7,646 bases of DNA. Origin: Pseudorhodobacter antarcticus (GTDB lineage Bacteria > Pseudomonadota > Alphaproteobacteria > Rhodobacterales > Rhodobacteraceae). The notes under the pieces were generated by a model, which saw only the letters and a program-made list of their open reading frames with translations, had not been told where the DNA came from and did not search any database. Shown one piece after another: positions 1 through 5,962 of the stretch (the stretch's first letter is position 1; the number at the start of each line of letters is the position of its first letter). The translations under genes and the position numbers were made by a program. The stretch spans positions 1 through 7,646 of the forward strand of contig CAMDHB010000155.1 in NCBI GenBank assembly GCA_945897655.1, written 5' to 3'.

Positions 1-339
1 CGCATCCTGAACCCCGCGCCCAACCAGAAATTTCTTGCCTCGGTTCAAGACAGCTTTGCCCGCGCCTTCCCCGATCTTGGCCGCCCGGATATCAAGACGG
101 CCTGGGGCGGGATGATCGACATGATCCCCGACATCGTGCCGGTGATTGACCGGGTGGGTGCAATTCCCGGTTTGGTGATTGCCACCGGCATGTGCGGCCA
201 CGGCTTTGGCATTGGCCCCGGTGTGGGTCGTGTGGTGGCCGATCTGGTCGCCGGGGGCAAGGTGGGCCACGATCTGACGCGGTTCCGACTGTCGCGGTTC
301 AGCGATGGGTCACCGCTTGTGCCGGGTCCGACGCTTTAG
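1..339 (+). CDS. FAD-dependent amino-acid oxidase/dehydrogenase, C-terminal part
   Basis: Only the last 112 codons are in the window; the gene starts upstream and ends at TAG 337-339. The fragment carries the C-terminal FAD-domain signature of the DAO family (D-amino acid dehydrogenase DadA, glycine/sarcosine oxidases). This is a TAWGGMIDMIPDIVPVIDRV segment followed by a Gly-rich GMCGHGFGIGPGVGRVVADL segment, which in the family lies against the flavin and closes its pocket. Members oxidise an amine or D-amino acid to the imino acid with reduction of FAD. The substrate cannot be told because the N-terminal Rossmann motif and most of the substrate domain are missing. It converges on the NlpD-like gene, with 41 bp between the two stops occupied by a hairpin. 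The family call is fairly secure; the exact enzyme is unknown. Confidence 0.82.
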   Translation, partial: RILNPAPNQKFLASVQDSFARAFPDLGRPDIKTAWGGMIDMIPDIVPVIDRVGAIPGLVIATGMCGHGFGIGPGVGRVVADLVAGGKVGHDLTRFRLSRFSDGSPLVPGPTL

Positions 340-347
340 CGGTGCTG

Positions 348-375
348 GCAGGACGGGCAATACTGCCCATCCTGC
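348..375. terminator. Shared hairpin terminator between convergent genes
   Basis: The arms 348-359 and 364-375 pair over 12 positions with one mismatch (354 C against 369 A) and a 4-base loop (360-363). The repeat sits 8 bases after the oxidase stop and 5 bases beyond the stop of the NlpD-like gene. It is therefore placed to end transcription from both sides. Neither side has a run of T after the stem, so it is a GC-rich hairpin without a U-tract, a form often seen in high-GC bacteria. The structure is read directly; the terminator function is inferred. Confidence 0.7.
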
Positions 376-380
376 GGGGA

Positions 381-1562
381 TCATTGCAGATAGCTGACCG
401 GGTCGACCGACTCGAGCCCTTGGCGCACTTCGAAATGCAGTTCGGGCGGGTTGCCCGGGGCCACCTTGGCAATGGTCTGGCCACGCGTGACCTGTGCGCC
501 TTGGGCCACGGTGACAGTGTCGATCCCGGTATAGACCGTCAGCAAGCCGCCACTGTGCTTCAGCACAAGGATGATCGCGCCTGATGGGTCCTTGGTCACG
601 GCGGCGACGGTACCGGCAGCGGCTGCCCTGACATCCGATCCTGCCGCAGCGGCAATATCGATGCCGTCATTGACCTTTTTCTTGTAGGCGCCGGTGATCG
701 CGCCGTCGGCGGGCATGACGAACTGCGCGGCCGACGAGGCCGTCCGCCCGGTCGCAAGGTCGGGCGAGGGGGGAAGGGTTTCGGCCACTTCGGCCACGGT
801 GGGCGTGCCCTCGTCCGGCATGGGGGTGCTGGCGGATGGGGGTTCGGGCGACACCGACCCTTCGCCGGGCAGGGCGGCGTCGACCACCGGGGCAGGCAGG
901 CGGGCGGCGTCTTGCGGGGTGGGGATGATCAGATACTGATCTTCGCGCACGCCCAGATCGGGGCCAAGCCCGTTCCAATCGGCCAGTGCCTTGGCCGAGA
1001 TGTTGAACTGCCGCGCGATGGTAAAAGCCGTCTCGCCTCGCTTGACACGGTAGCGCACCGGCGCAGGCCCAGAGGTGGCGCTGGAGAAGGGCGTCGCGGC
1101 CGAAGCGGGGACCGTCTCATCCACTCGGTCCAGCGCCGTGGTCGCGATCGAGGCCACGTCCAGCCCGCCGGTCGGCTGCGTGGTCAGATCAACAGCCCCG
1201 GCCACGCGCACTGGCAGGGCCAGAACCTCGCCCGCGCGCAGGGTGTTGTCGGGTTGCAGCGCGTTGAAGGCGGCCACCTGTTCGGCGCTCAGGCCAACGC
1301 GCGCGGCAAGCGAGGCCACGGTATCGCCGCTGCGGGCCACCGCCACCTGATAATCTGGATAGGTGATCACCCCGTTGGCATCCGGCGTTGGCCGGTCATT
1401 GGTCAGCCGACCCACCGCACCCGACGTGGCGCTGTCATTGTTGCGCAGGTCCCAGTCCAGATTGCTGTTGCCGCAGGCCCCAAGGAACAGCGCGGCCATC
1501 AGCGCAAGGTTCCGCACGCCCCCGCGCCCCATTCCGGCACTACCCACAGAAATCACCTGCAT
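381..1562 (-). CDS. nlpD: NlpD-like lipoprotein: two LysM domains plus degenerate LytM/M23 domain
   Basis: This is a 393-residue envelope lipoprotein. A hydrophobic signal (about residues 16-29) ends in the lipobox LGAC, with Cys30 as the probable lipidation site. LysM 1 lies at about 71-118 and LysM 2 at about 170-215; these bind peptidoglycan. A Pro/Ser/Ala-rich linker (about 216-280) leads to a LytM/M23 domain at about 281-393. The zinc-peptidase residues are only partly kept. The first His of HxxxD is Asn298 (NDGID, Asp302 kept), the active-site His of the YxH segment is Gly346, and HxH reads ELH (Glu374, His376). This pattern matches E. coli NlpD and EnvC, which do not cut peptidoglycan themselves but activate the amidases AmiA-C at the septum. 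The ATG at 1562 is preferred because AAGGA lies 6 bases upstream (1569-1573). The next Met, residue 11, has no comparable site. It lies 51 bp after pcm and is probably co-transcribed with it. The symbol is by analogy; a DipM- or EnvC-like role is possible. Confidence 0.87.
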   Translation of the reverse strand: MQVISVGSAGMGRGGVRNLALMAALFLGACGNSNLDWDLRNNDSATSGAVGRLTNDRPTPDANGVITYPDYQVAVARSGDTVASLAARVGLSAEQVAAFNALQPDNTLRAGEVLALPVRVAGAVDLTTQPTGGLDVASIATTALDRVDETVPASAATPFSSATSGPAPVRYRVKRGETAFTIARQFNISAKALADWNGLGPDLGVREDQYLIIPTPQDAARLPAPVVDAALPGEGSVSPEPPSASTPMPDEGTPTVAEVAETLPPSPDLATGRTASSAAQFVMPADGAITGAYKKKVNDGIDIAAAAGSDVRAAAAGTVAAVTKDPSGAIILVLKHSGGLLTVYTGIDTVTVAQGAQVTRGQTIAKVAPGNPPELHFEVRQGLESVDPVSYLQ

Positions 1563-1613
1563 GAACCGTCCTTCGTCCCGATCAAATCTGCCACCCGGTT
1601 GATCCTGATGGCG

Positions 1614-2273
1614 TTATTCCGTTGCCAATCCCGCGACCAGCGGCACAAAGCGCACCGGCCGCAGTTCCTCATAATCATAGCCGCTTTCCAGCCGCGTGAC
1701 CTTCAGCAGGCTTTGCACCGTGTCAGACTGGCCAACCGGCAACACCATGATACCGCCCAGTTTCAACTGCGCCAAGAGGGGGCTGGGCGGGTCTTCTGCC
1801 GCAGCGGTCACGATGATGCGATCAAACGGCGCCTGTTCGGGCAGGCCGTGGCTGCCGTCGGCGGTAAAGGCGGTGATGTTCACCAGCCCAAGGTCGCGGA
1901 ACACATCCTGCGCCTCGCGCACCAGACGGCGGTGGCGGTCCACGGTATAGACCCGGCGCGCCAGTTGCGACAGGATCGCCGCCTGATAGCCCGAGCCTGT
2001 GCCAATCTCGAGCACGGTATCGCGGGGCTGCACGTTCAGCGCCTGCGTCATCAGACCCACAACCGAGGGCTGGCTGATCGTCTGGCCGCAGGAAATCGGC
2101 AGCGGCATGTCCTCATAGGCGCGTTCGGCAAACAGGCCGCGGACAAAGGCGCCCCGGTCGACCCGCTCCATCGCCGTCAGCACACGCGCATCGGTAACCC
2201 CGCGCGTGCGCAGCGCAAACAGAAAGCGCATCTGCCGTTCGGCCGGGTCATCCGAGGCGGCGTCGTCTGTCAT
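1614..2273 (-). CDS. pcm: Protein-L-isoaspartate O-methyltransferase
   Basis: This 219-residue cytosolic repair enzyme transfers methyl from S-adenosylmethionine to L-isoaspartyl residues in aged proteins, which starts their return to aspartate. The family signatures are present in order. GQTISQPSVVGLM (63-75) lies at the substrate and cofactor site. VLEIGTGSGYQAA (87-99) is the Gly-rich SAM-binding motif I. Asp112 of YTVDR (109-113) is at the place of the acidic residue that follows strand 2. PFDRIIVTAAAEDPP (149-163) and GGIMVLPVG (173-181) are the later conserved motifs. The length is normal for bacterial Pcm. The ATG (2271-2273) overlaps the surE stop as ATGA, which suggests translational coupling. 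A GGCGGA stretch just upstream lies inside surE. The gene ends in TAA and no hairpin separates it from the NlpD-like gene. The identification is secure. Confidence 0.95.
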   Translation of the reverse strand: MTDDAASDDPAERQMRFLFALRTRGVTDARVLTAMERVDRGAFVRGLFAERAYEDMPLPISCGQTISQPSVVGLMTQALNVQPRDTVLEIGTGSGYQAAILSQLARRVYTVDRHRRLVREAQDVFRDLGLVNITAFTADGSHGLPEQAPFDRIIVTAAAEDPPSPLLAQLKLGGIMVLPVGQSDTVQSLLKVTRLESGYDYEELRPVRFVPLVAGLATE

Positions 2274-3055
2274 TCGATCCGCCTTGCCAGTTCGGCCAGA
2301 CTGTCATGCGCGGTCAGATCGCAGCGCAGCGGGGTCACGGCGATATAGCCTTCCACACTCAGCGTCACATCGGTGCCGGGCAGGGTGGGTCGACCCTGTT
2401 CGCCCCCCTTGATCCACAGGAACTGCCGCCCCGTGGGCGAGGTGTGCGGTTCCAGCCCGAAGGAGGTATAGCGGCGGAACCCTTGGGCCCCCACGCGGGT
2501 ACCCTTGACGTCGGCGGCAGGGACGGGGGGGAAGTTCACGTTGTAAAACAGCCGGTAATCGGCATCGTCCCACAGCCCGTGATCCAACAGGTTGCGCACC
2601 AAGGCCACACCATGCTGCACCGCCGCCTCATAGGGATTGGCCAGCTTGTTGTTCATGGGCCCCATGAACTGGCTCATTGCAATGGCCTTGACGCCTTGCA
2701 ACGCCGCCTCCATCGCGCCGCCGATGGTGCCGGAATAGAGCACATTCTCGCCCGCGTTGTTGCCCCGGTTGACGCCGGACAGCACCAGATCGGGCCGGGC
2801 ATCCTTCATCACATGAAACAGCCCCGCCAGAACGCAATCGGCGGGCGAGCCTTCTGCGGCAAAGCGGCGGGGGCCCAGTTCGGCGATCATGGTGGGATGG
2901 GTATAGCTGATGCAATGCCCCACACCTGATTGTTCAAAGGCGGGCGCCACGATCCAGACCTCGCCATCCGGCCCCGCGATTTCACGCGCAATCGTCTCAA
3001 GAACCTCAAGCCCGGGGGCGTTGATGCCGTCGTCATTGGTAACCAGAATGCGCAT
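2270..3055 (-). CDS. surE: 5'/3'-nucleotidase SurE
   Basis: SurE is a metal-dependent phosphatase that removes phosphate from nucleoside 5'- and 3'-monophosphates, and in some bacteria from short polyphosphate. It is linked with stationary-phase survival. The protein has 261 residues, normal for the family. It begins with the signature MRILVTNDDGINAPG. The usual metal ligands are all present: Asp8 and Asp9 (NDDG), Ser43 (EQSG) and Asn96 (SGVNRG). The conserved loop NAGENVLYSGTIGGAMEA spans 100-117. The start is fixed because the N-terminal strand with NDDG begins directly at this Met. The ribosome site is weak: GGGGA is about 5 bases away within a GC-rich palindromic leader. The 3' end overlaps pcm by 4 bases. 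The gene lies 57 bp after the GST-like gene, with a candidate promoter in that gap. Confidence 0.96.
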   Translation of the reverse strand: MRILVTNDDGINAPGLEVLETIAREIAGPDGEVWIVAPAFEQSGVGHCISYTHPTMIAELGPRRFAAEGSPADCVLAGLFHVMKDARPDLVLSGVNRGNNAGENVLYSGTIGGAMEAALQGVKAIAMSQFMGPMNNKLANPYEAAVQHGVALVRNLLDHGLWDDADYRLFYNVNFPPVPAADVKGTRVGAQGFRRYTSFGLEPHTSPTGRQFLWIKGGEQGRPTLPGTDVTLSVEGYIAVTPLRCDLTAHDSLAELARRIE

Positions 3056-3076
3056 GGGATCCCCGGGGTTTTTTCC

Positions 3077-3105
3077 CTGATAAACGAGGGGGGCGGGCGC
3101 GGCAA
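3077..3105 (-). promoter_or_regulatory. Candidate promoter of surE-pcm-nlpD
   Basis: Read on the minus strand, TTGCCG (3100-3105) and TATCAG (3077-3082) are separated by 17 bases. The -35 has the TTG core that alphaproteobacterial housekeeping promoters favour, and the -10 matches TATAAT at 4 of 6 positions. Transcription would begin near 3070 and leave a leader of about 15 bases. This would allow surE-pcm-nlpD to be transcribed apart from the GST-like gene. It was found by eye and is unproven. Confidence 0.33.
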
Positions 3106-3112
3106 GGCGCAG

Positions 3113-3736
3113 TTACGCAAGCCCCGCAAACGGGTCGCGCCAATGGGGCAGGGCGTCCAGTTGCGCGGCATGGCGCAGGATGTGAGGGTAATCGTCAACC
3201 GGCAGCAGGGCGTCGCGGGCAAAGGGCATCAGGGTCGCCACCCGGAAATCGGCATAGGACAGATGATCACCCACCAGCCATGTGCGGCCCGCCAGCCAAT
3301 CGTTCAAAAGCCCGGCATAGTCGCAAAACCGGGTCATCGACTGGGCCATGATATCGGGGTTTTCGGGCGTGTCCGAAAAGGTGGGGCGCACGATGTTTTC
3401 AAAGTAATGCACATCCCCCGCCGGGATCAGGTGATAGGCCGACCACGACAGCCAGCGTATCATCTCTGGCTGGTCCGCCCCCTGACGCCACAGGTCGGCC
3501 CCAACCGCCGCCGACAAATGGCAGATGATGGCATCGGTTTCCCACAGGCTGCTGCCATCCGGCTGCACCGGAATGGGATAGCGGCCCATCGGGTTCAGGT
3601 TGGCAATCTGGCCGCGCTGGTCGGGGGTCAGAAGGTGGTTGCCCACATAGTCAAGGTCCGCCCCCAGATAGCGGGCCACGGCGACGCAAAGCCGGGGGTT
3701 CAGGTTTTTGGAATAGTAAAGCGTGGCGCGGGTCAT
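3113..3736 (-). CDS. Glutathione S-transferase family protein
   Basis: The 207-residue protein has the two-domain layout of cytosolic glutathione S-transferases. The N-terminal thioredoxin-like half (about 4-76) opens with ATLYYSKNLNPRLCVAVARYL. It holds the probable cis-proline Pro56 (YPIPV) and the glutathione-binding SLWETDAIICHL segment (63-74), in which Glu66 and Thr67 stand where GSTs use an acidic/Ser pair. The helical C-terminal half (about 88-207) includes WLVGDHLSYADFRVA (153-167), the family's N-capping box. Members conjugate glutathione to electrophiles or act as thiol reductases; the substrate here is not evident. The same frame runs upstream without a stop to 5932, but the true start is the ATG at 3734-3736. 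AGGAGG sits 9 bases before it and the GST fold begins there. It is followed by surE on the same strand, and the link between the two is unclear. Confidence 0.9.
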   Translation of the reverse strand: MTRATLYYSKNLNPRLCVAVARYLGADLDYVGNHLLTPDQRGQIANLNPMGRYPIPVQPDGSSLWETDAIICHLSAAVGADLWRQGADQPEMIRWLSWSAYHLIPAGDVHYFENIVRPTFSDTPENPDIMAQSMTRFCDYAGLLNDWLAGRTWLVGDHLSYADFRVATLMPFARDALLPVDDYPHILRHAAQLDALPHWRDPFAGLA

Positions 3737-3745
3737 GGGCTGATA

Positions 3746-3751
3746 CCTCCT
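3746..3751 (-). promoter_or_regulatory. Strong ribosome binding site of the GST gene
   Basis: The minus strand reads AGGAGG, a perfect match to the 16S anti-Shine-Dalgarno core, 9 bases before the ATG at 3736. It settles the start of the GST-like protein against the much longer open frame that continues upstream. Confidence 0.85.
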
Positions 3752-3763
3752 GCTGCGGCTGCG

Positions 3764-3791
3764 ATGATAAGGGGCAGGGCCGCGACCGCAA
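3764..3791 (-). promoter_or_regulatory. Candidate promoter of the GST gene
   Basis: On the minus strand, TTGCGG (3786-3791) and TATCAT (3764-3769) are spaced by 16 bases. The -10 matches TATAAT at 5 of 6 positions and the -35 keeps the TTG core. Transcription would start near 3757, just ahead of the ribosome site, giving a leader of about 20 bases. The site lies in the 108-bp divergent gap shared with the pfkB-type gene. Identified by eye only. Confidence 0.42.
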
Positions 3792-3820
3792 GACACTTTC
3801 GCCGGGGGGGCGAAGTACTC

Positions 3821-3826
3821 TATGCT
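3821..3826 (+). promoter_or_regulatory. Possible -10 element for the pfkB operon
   Basis: TATGCT (4 of 6 matches to TATAAT) lies 18 bases before the first ATG of the kinase gene. No clear TTG-type -35 is found at normal spacing: TTTCGC at 3797-3802 is the nearest and is poor. If used, this promoter would need an activator or another sigma factor. Weak call. Confidence 0.2.
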
Positions 3827-3844
3827 GGCGCTAACACGAGGTGA

Positions 3845-4798
3845 ATGATGACGGAACCCGCCCCGATCCTGACCCTGACGCTGAACCCCGCACTGGATAT
3901 GGCGACCGAGATTGGCCAGATCGTGCCGGGGCACAAGCTGCGCTGTTCGGACCCTTTGCTGGACCCGGGCGGCGGCGGGCTGAATGTCAGCCGCGCGATC
4001 CGGGCGCTGGGCGGCGACAGTCTGGCGCTGGTCGCCTTGGGGGGGCTGACCGGTGACCGCGTGGCAGGTCTGATCCGGGCGGCGGGGGTGACCTTTCTGT
4101 CCATCCTTGGCCCCGGCGAAACCCGGCAATCCCTGACGGTCAATGAAACCAGCACTGGCCTGCAATACCGCTACATGCTGCCGGGCCCCGTGTGGGGCGA
4201 GGCGGAACGGCTGCGCGTCTTTACCCTGCTGCGCGCCACGGCCCGGCCCGGCGGCATCAGCGTGATCTCGGGCAGCCAACCCCCTGGCGTTCCCGCCGAT
4301 TTCCCGGCGCAACTGGCCCAATCCATGCCGGGTAGCCAAGTGGTTCTGGACACCTCGGGTACCGCCCTGACCGAGGCCGTACGCAACCCCATTCCGGGCC
4401 TTGCCGTCCTGCGGATGGATGGTGAGGAGGCGGAGGGGCTGGCGGGCCACCCCTTGGAAACCCGCGCCGATACTGCAGAATTCGCGCAATCGCTCGTCCG
4501 GCGCGGCGTGGCGCAGCGGGTGATCGTGGCGCGCGGGGCCGATGGCAATGTGATGGCCGACGCCACACAGCGCATCTTTGCCAAGGCGGCCAAGGTCAAG
4601 GTCCGCTCGACCGTGGGCGCGGGTGACAGTTTCGTGGCGGCCTTTGTTCTTGCCATGTCGCGCGGCCAATCCAATGCCGAGGCGCTGTCTTTCGGCTCCG
4701 CCGCCGCCTCTGCCGCCGTGATGACCGATGCCACCCAACTTTGCCGCCCCGAGGATGTGATGCGCCTGTTGCCCGAAACCGGCGTTGTGGCGGTTTGA
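3845..4798 (+). CDS. pfkB: PfkB (Pfk-2)-type 6-phosphofructokinase / hexose-phosphate kinase
   Basis: This 317-residue (or 316) ribokinase-superfamily kinase transfers phosphate from ATP to a sugar phosphate. By similarity to E. coli Pfk-2 the substrate is probably fructose 6-phosphate, giving fructose 1,6-bisphosphate. Family motifs in order: TLTLNPALDMAT (10-21) with Asp18 matching the F6P-binding Asp14 of Pfk-2; KLRC (31-34) matching Lys27 and its neighbours; PGGGGLNVSRAI (41-52), the sugar-site signature; TRQSL with Arg94 matching Arg90; SGSQPPGVP (142-150); and STVGAGDSF (255-263) with catalytic base Asp261 in the anion-hole motif. The KPNxxE region instead reads RMDGEE (190-195). Two ATGs stand in tandem; GAGG (3838-3841) is 3 bases from the first and 6 from the second (3848), so the second may be the real start. 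The mutarotase-like gene follows after 21 bp. 1-phosphofructokinase or tagatose-6-phosphate kinase activity are alternatives, but the GGGGLN signature favours Pfk-2. Confidence 0.86.
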   Translation: MMTEPAPILTLTLNPALDMATEIGQIVPGHKLRCSDPLLDPGGGGLNVSRAIRALGGDSLALVALGGLTGDRVAGLIRAAGVTFLSILGPGETRQSLTVNETSTGLQYRYMLPGPVWGEAERLRVFTLLRATARPGGISVISGSQPPGVPADFPAQLAQSMPGSQVVLDTSGTALTEAVRNPIPGLAVLRMDGEEAEGLAGHPLETRADTAEFAQSLVRRGVAQRVIVARGADGNVMADATQRIFAKAAKVKVRSTVGAGDSFVAAFVLAMSRGQSNAEALSFGSAAASAAVMTDATQLCRPEDVMRLLPETGVVAV

Positions 4799-4819
4799 GA
4801 TTGAGAGGAGAGCCTGACG

Positions 4820-5890
4820 ATGGAACCCGCGCTGCATGAGATGACTGCCCGTGGCATCCACGTGGCACTGGACCTTGGCCTTGGCCAATTGGCCCGATTT
4901 GAGGTGCTGCGCGACGGGCGCACCATTGCCCCCTTTGCGCGGGTCCCTTGGGCCGATCTGCCCGACGATCCGGCCCGCTTCCCCCCCGACATGGCCCCCC
5001 ATCTGCGCCGCATGTCGGGCGATTTCTTCTGTGCACCGTTCTGCGCCGATGATGTCGAAGGTGCGCCCGCCCACGGCTGGTCGGCCAATGCCGCCTGGGC
5101 GCTGGTGGATGAAACCCGCTTTGACGGTGGCGTCACCGCCCGCTTCCGCCTGTCCCACCGCATCGCTGGGGCTGAGGTGGACAAGATCTGGACCCTGCGC
5201 GACGATCATCCGTTCCTGTATCAAGAGCATGTCTTTACCGGCGGCACCGGCCTTCTGCCCATGGCCCATCACGCGATGGTCGATCTGCGCGGCGGCGGAC
5301 ACCTGCGCTTTTCCCCCAAACTCTGGGCCGAAACCCCGCCGCAGCCCCTGGAACCGGGCCGCGCTGCCCTGCGCTATCCGGCCGAGGGTTCTGACCTGAC
5401 CGCCTTTCCAGGTGCCCAAGGTCCGGTTGACCTGACAACCTATCCCATCGGCCGCGCGCATGAGGATTTCGTGATGCTGGTTGACGACCCCACCCAGCGG
5501 CTGGGTTGGGTCACGGTGCTGCGCCCTGCGTCGGGCGACATCGCGGTGATGGTCAAACCCGTGGCGGTGCTGCCCCAGACGATGATGTGGTTTTCCAACG
5601 GTGGCCGCGACCTGCCGCCCTGGAACGGCGTGCATGTGGGGGTCTTGGGGATTGAGGAAGCTTGCGCCCTGGGCCTTGAAGGCTGGCAAGCCGCCATCCG
5701 CCCCAACCGCCTGACCGCCAAGGGCGTGGCCACCGCGCTGGATCTGGGCGCGGGCCCCGTGTCGGTGCGAACGGCCATGGGGGCAGTACCCTCCACCGCC
5801 CGCAGCGGCCAATCCCTGTCCATCGGCCCGGACAGTGCAACCCTGCAAGACGGCACCATCCTGCCCCTGCACACCGCGCATTTCGACTGA
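4820..5890 (+). CDS. Probable mutarotase-fold (aldose/hexose-phosphate 1-epimerase-like) protein
   Basis: The protein has 356 residues, no signal peptide and no membrane segment. It does not match a named enzyme closely, but it has the character of the galactose-mutarotase beta-sandwich fold. The N-terminal part (about 11-40) resembles the opening strands that hold the sugar-binding face. A SGDFFCAPFC segment (66-75) followed by GAPAHGW (81-87) recalls the PxCxPxFG...PAHGF pattern of YeaD-type glucose-6-phosphate 1-epimerases. His85 is then a candidate catalytic residue, with His150 or His151 (MAHHAMVDL) and Glu279 or Glu280 (GIEEAC) as the likely partners. Mutarotases interconvert alpha and beta anomers of free or phosphorylated sugars. 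AGGAG (4806-4810) lies 9 bases before the ATG, and the gene starts 21 bp after the kinase, so one mRNA is likely. A sugar-binding protein with no catalysis is an alternative. Confidence 0.55.
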   Translation: MEPALHEMTARGIHVALDLGLGQLARFEVLRDGRTIAPFARVPWADLPDDPARFPPDMAPHLRRMSGDFFCAPFCADDVEGAPAHGWSANAAWALVDETRFDGGVTARFRLSHRIAGAEVDKIWTLRDDHPFLYQEHVFTGGTGLLPMAHHAMVDLRGGGHLRFSPKLWAETPPQPLEPGRAALRYPAEGSDLTAFPGAQGPVDLTTYPIGRAHEDFVMLVDDPTQRLGWVTVLRPASGDIAVMVKPVAVLPQTMMWFSNGGRDLPPWNGVHVGVLGIEEACALGLEGWQAAIRPNRLTAKGVATALDLGAGPVSVRTAMGAVPSTARSGQSLSIGPDSATLQDGTILPLHTAHFD

Positions 5891-5962
5891 CCGCTGCCAA
5901 ACCCCTTGCCCGCAAGCGCATTTCCTGCGCAATCACGCCCTGACGCCCCAGGACCCCGCGCT

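Noticed and set aside
912..2348. Plus-strand open frame of 478 codons antisense to the NlpD-like gene and pcm.
   Set aside because: Its translation is Arg/His/Gln-rich without motifs, while the opposite strand encodes two clearly recognised proteins over the same bases.
4171..5184. Minus-strand open frame of 337 codons antisense to the kinase and the mutarotase-like gene.
   Set aside because: It is Ser/Arg/Ala-rich shadow coding, with no ribosome site or domain and no conserved features.
5916..5930. Small hairpin GCGCA-TTTCC-TGCGC between the mutarotase-like gene and dusA.
   Set aside because: The stem has only 5 pairs and no T-tract, so it is too weak to call a terminator; it may be chance in GC-rich DNA.
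3737..5932. Minus-strand open frame that would extend the GST protein to 939 residues, antisense to the kinase and the mutarotase-like gene.
   Set aside because: The extra part is low-complexity, rich in Gly, Gln, His and Arg, and shows no domain. The GST fold starts exactly at the Met with AGGAGG in front. Stop-free antisense frames are common opposite GC-rich codons.
5906..5962. TTG start for dusA at 5906, adding 19 residues.
   Set aside because: The added residues are not part of the family's conserved N-terminus, and ATG 5963 has AGGA upstream and begins right before the homologous region.
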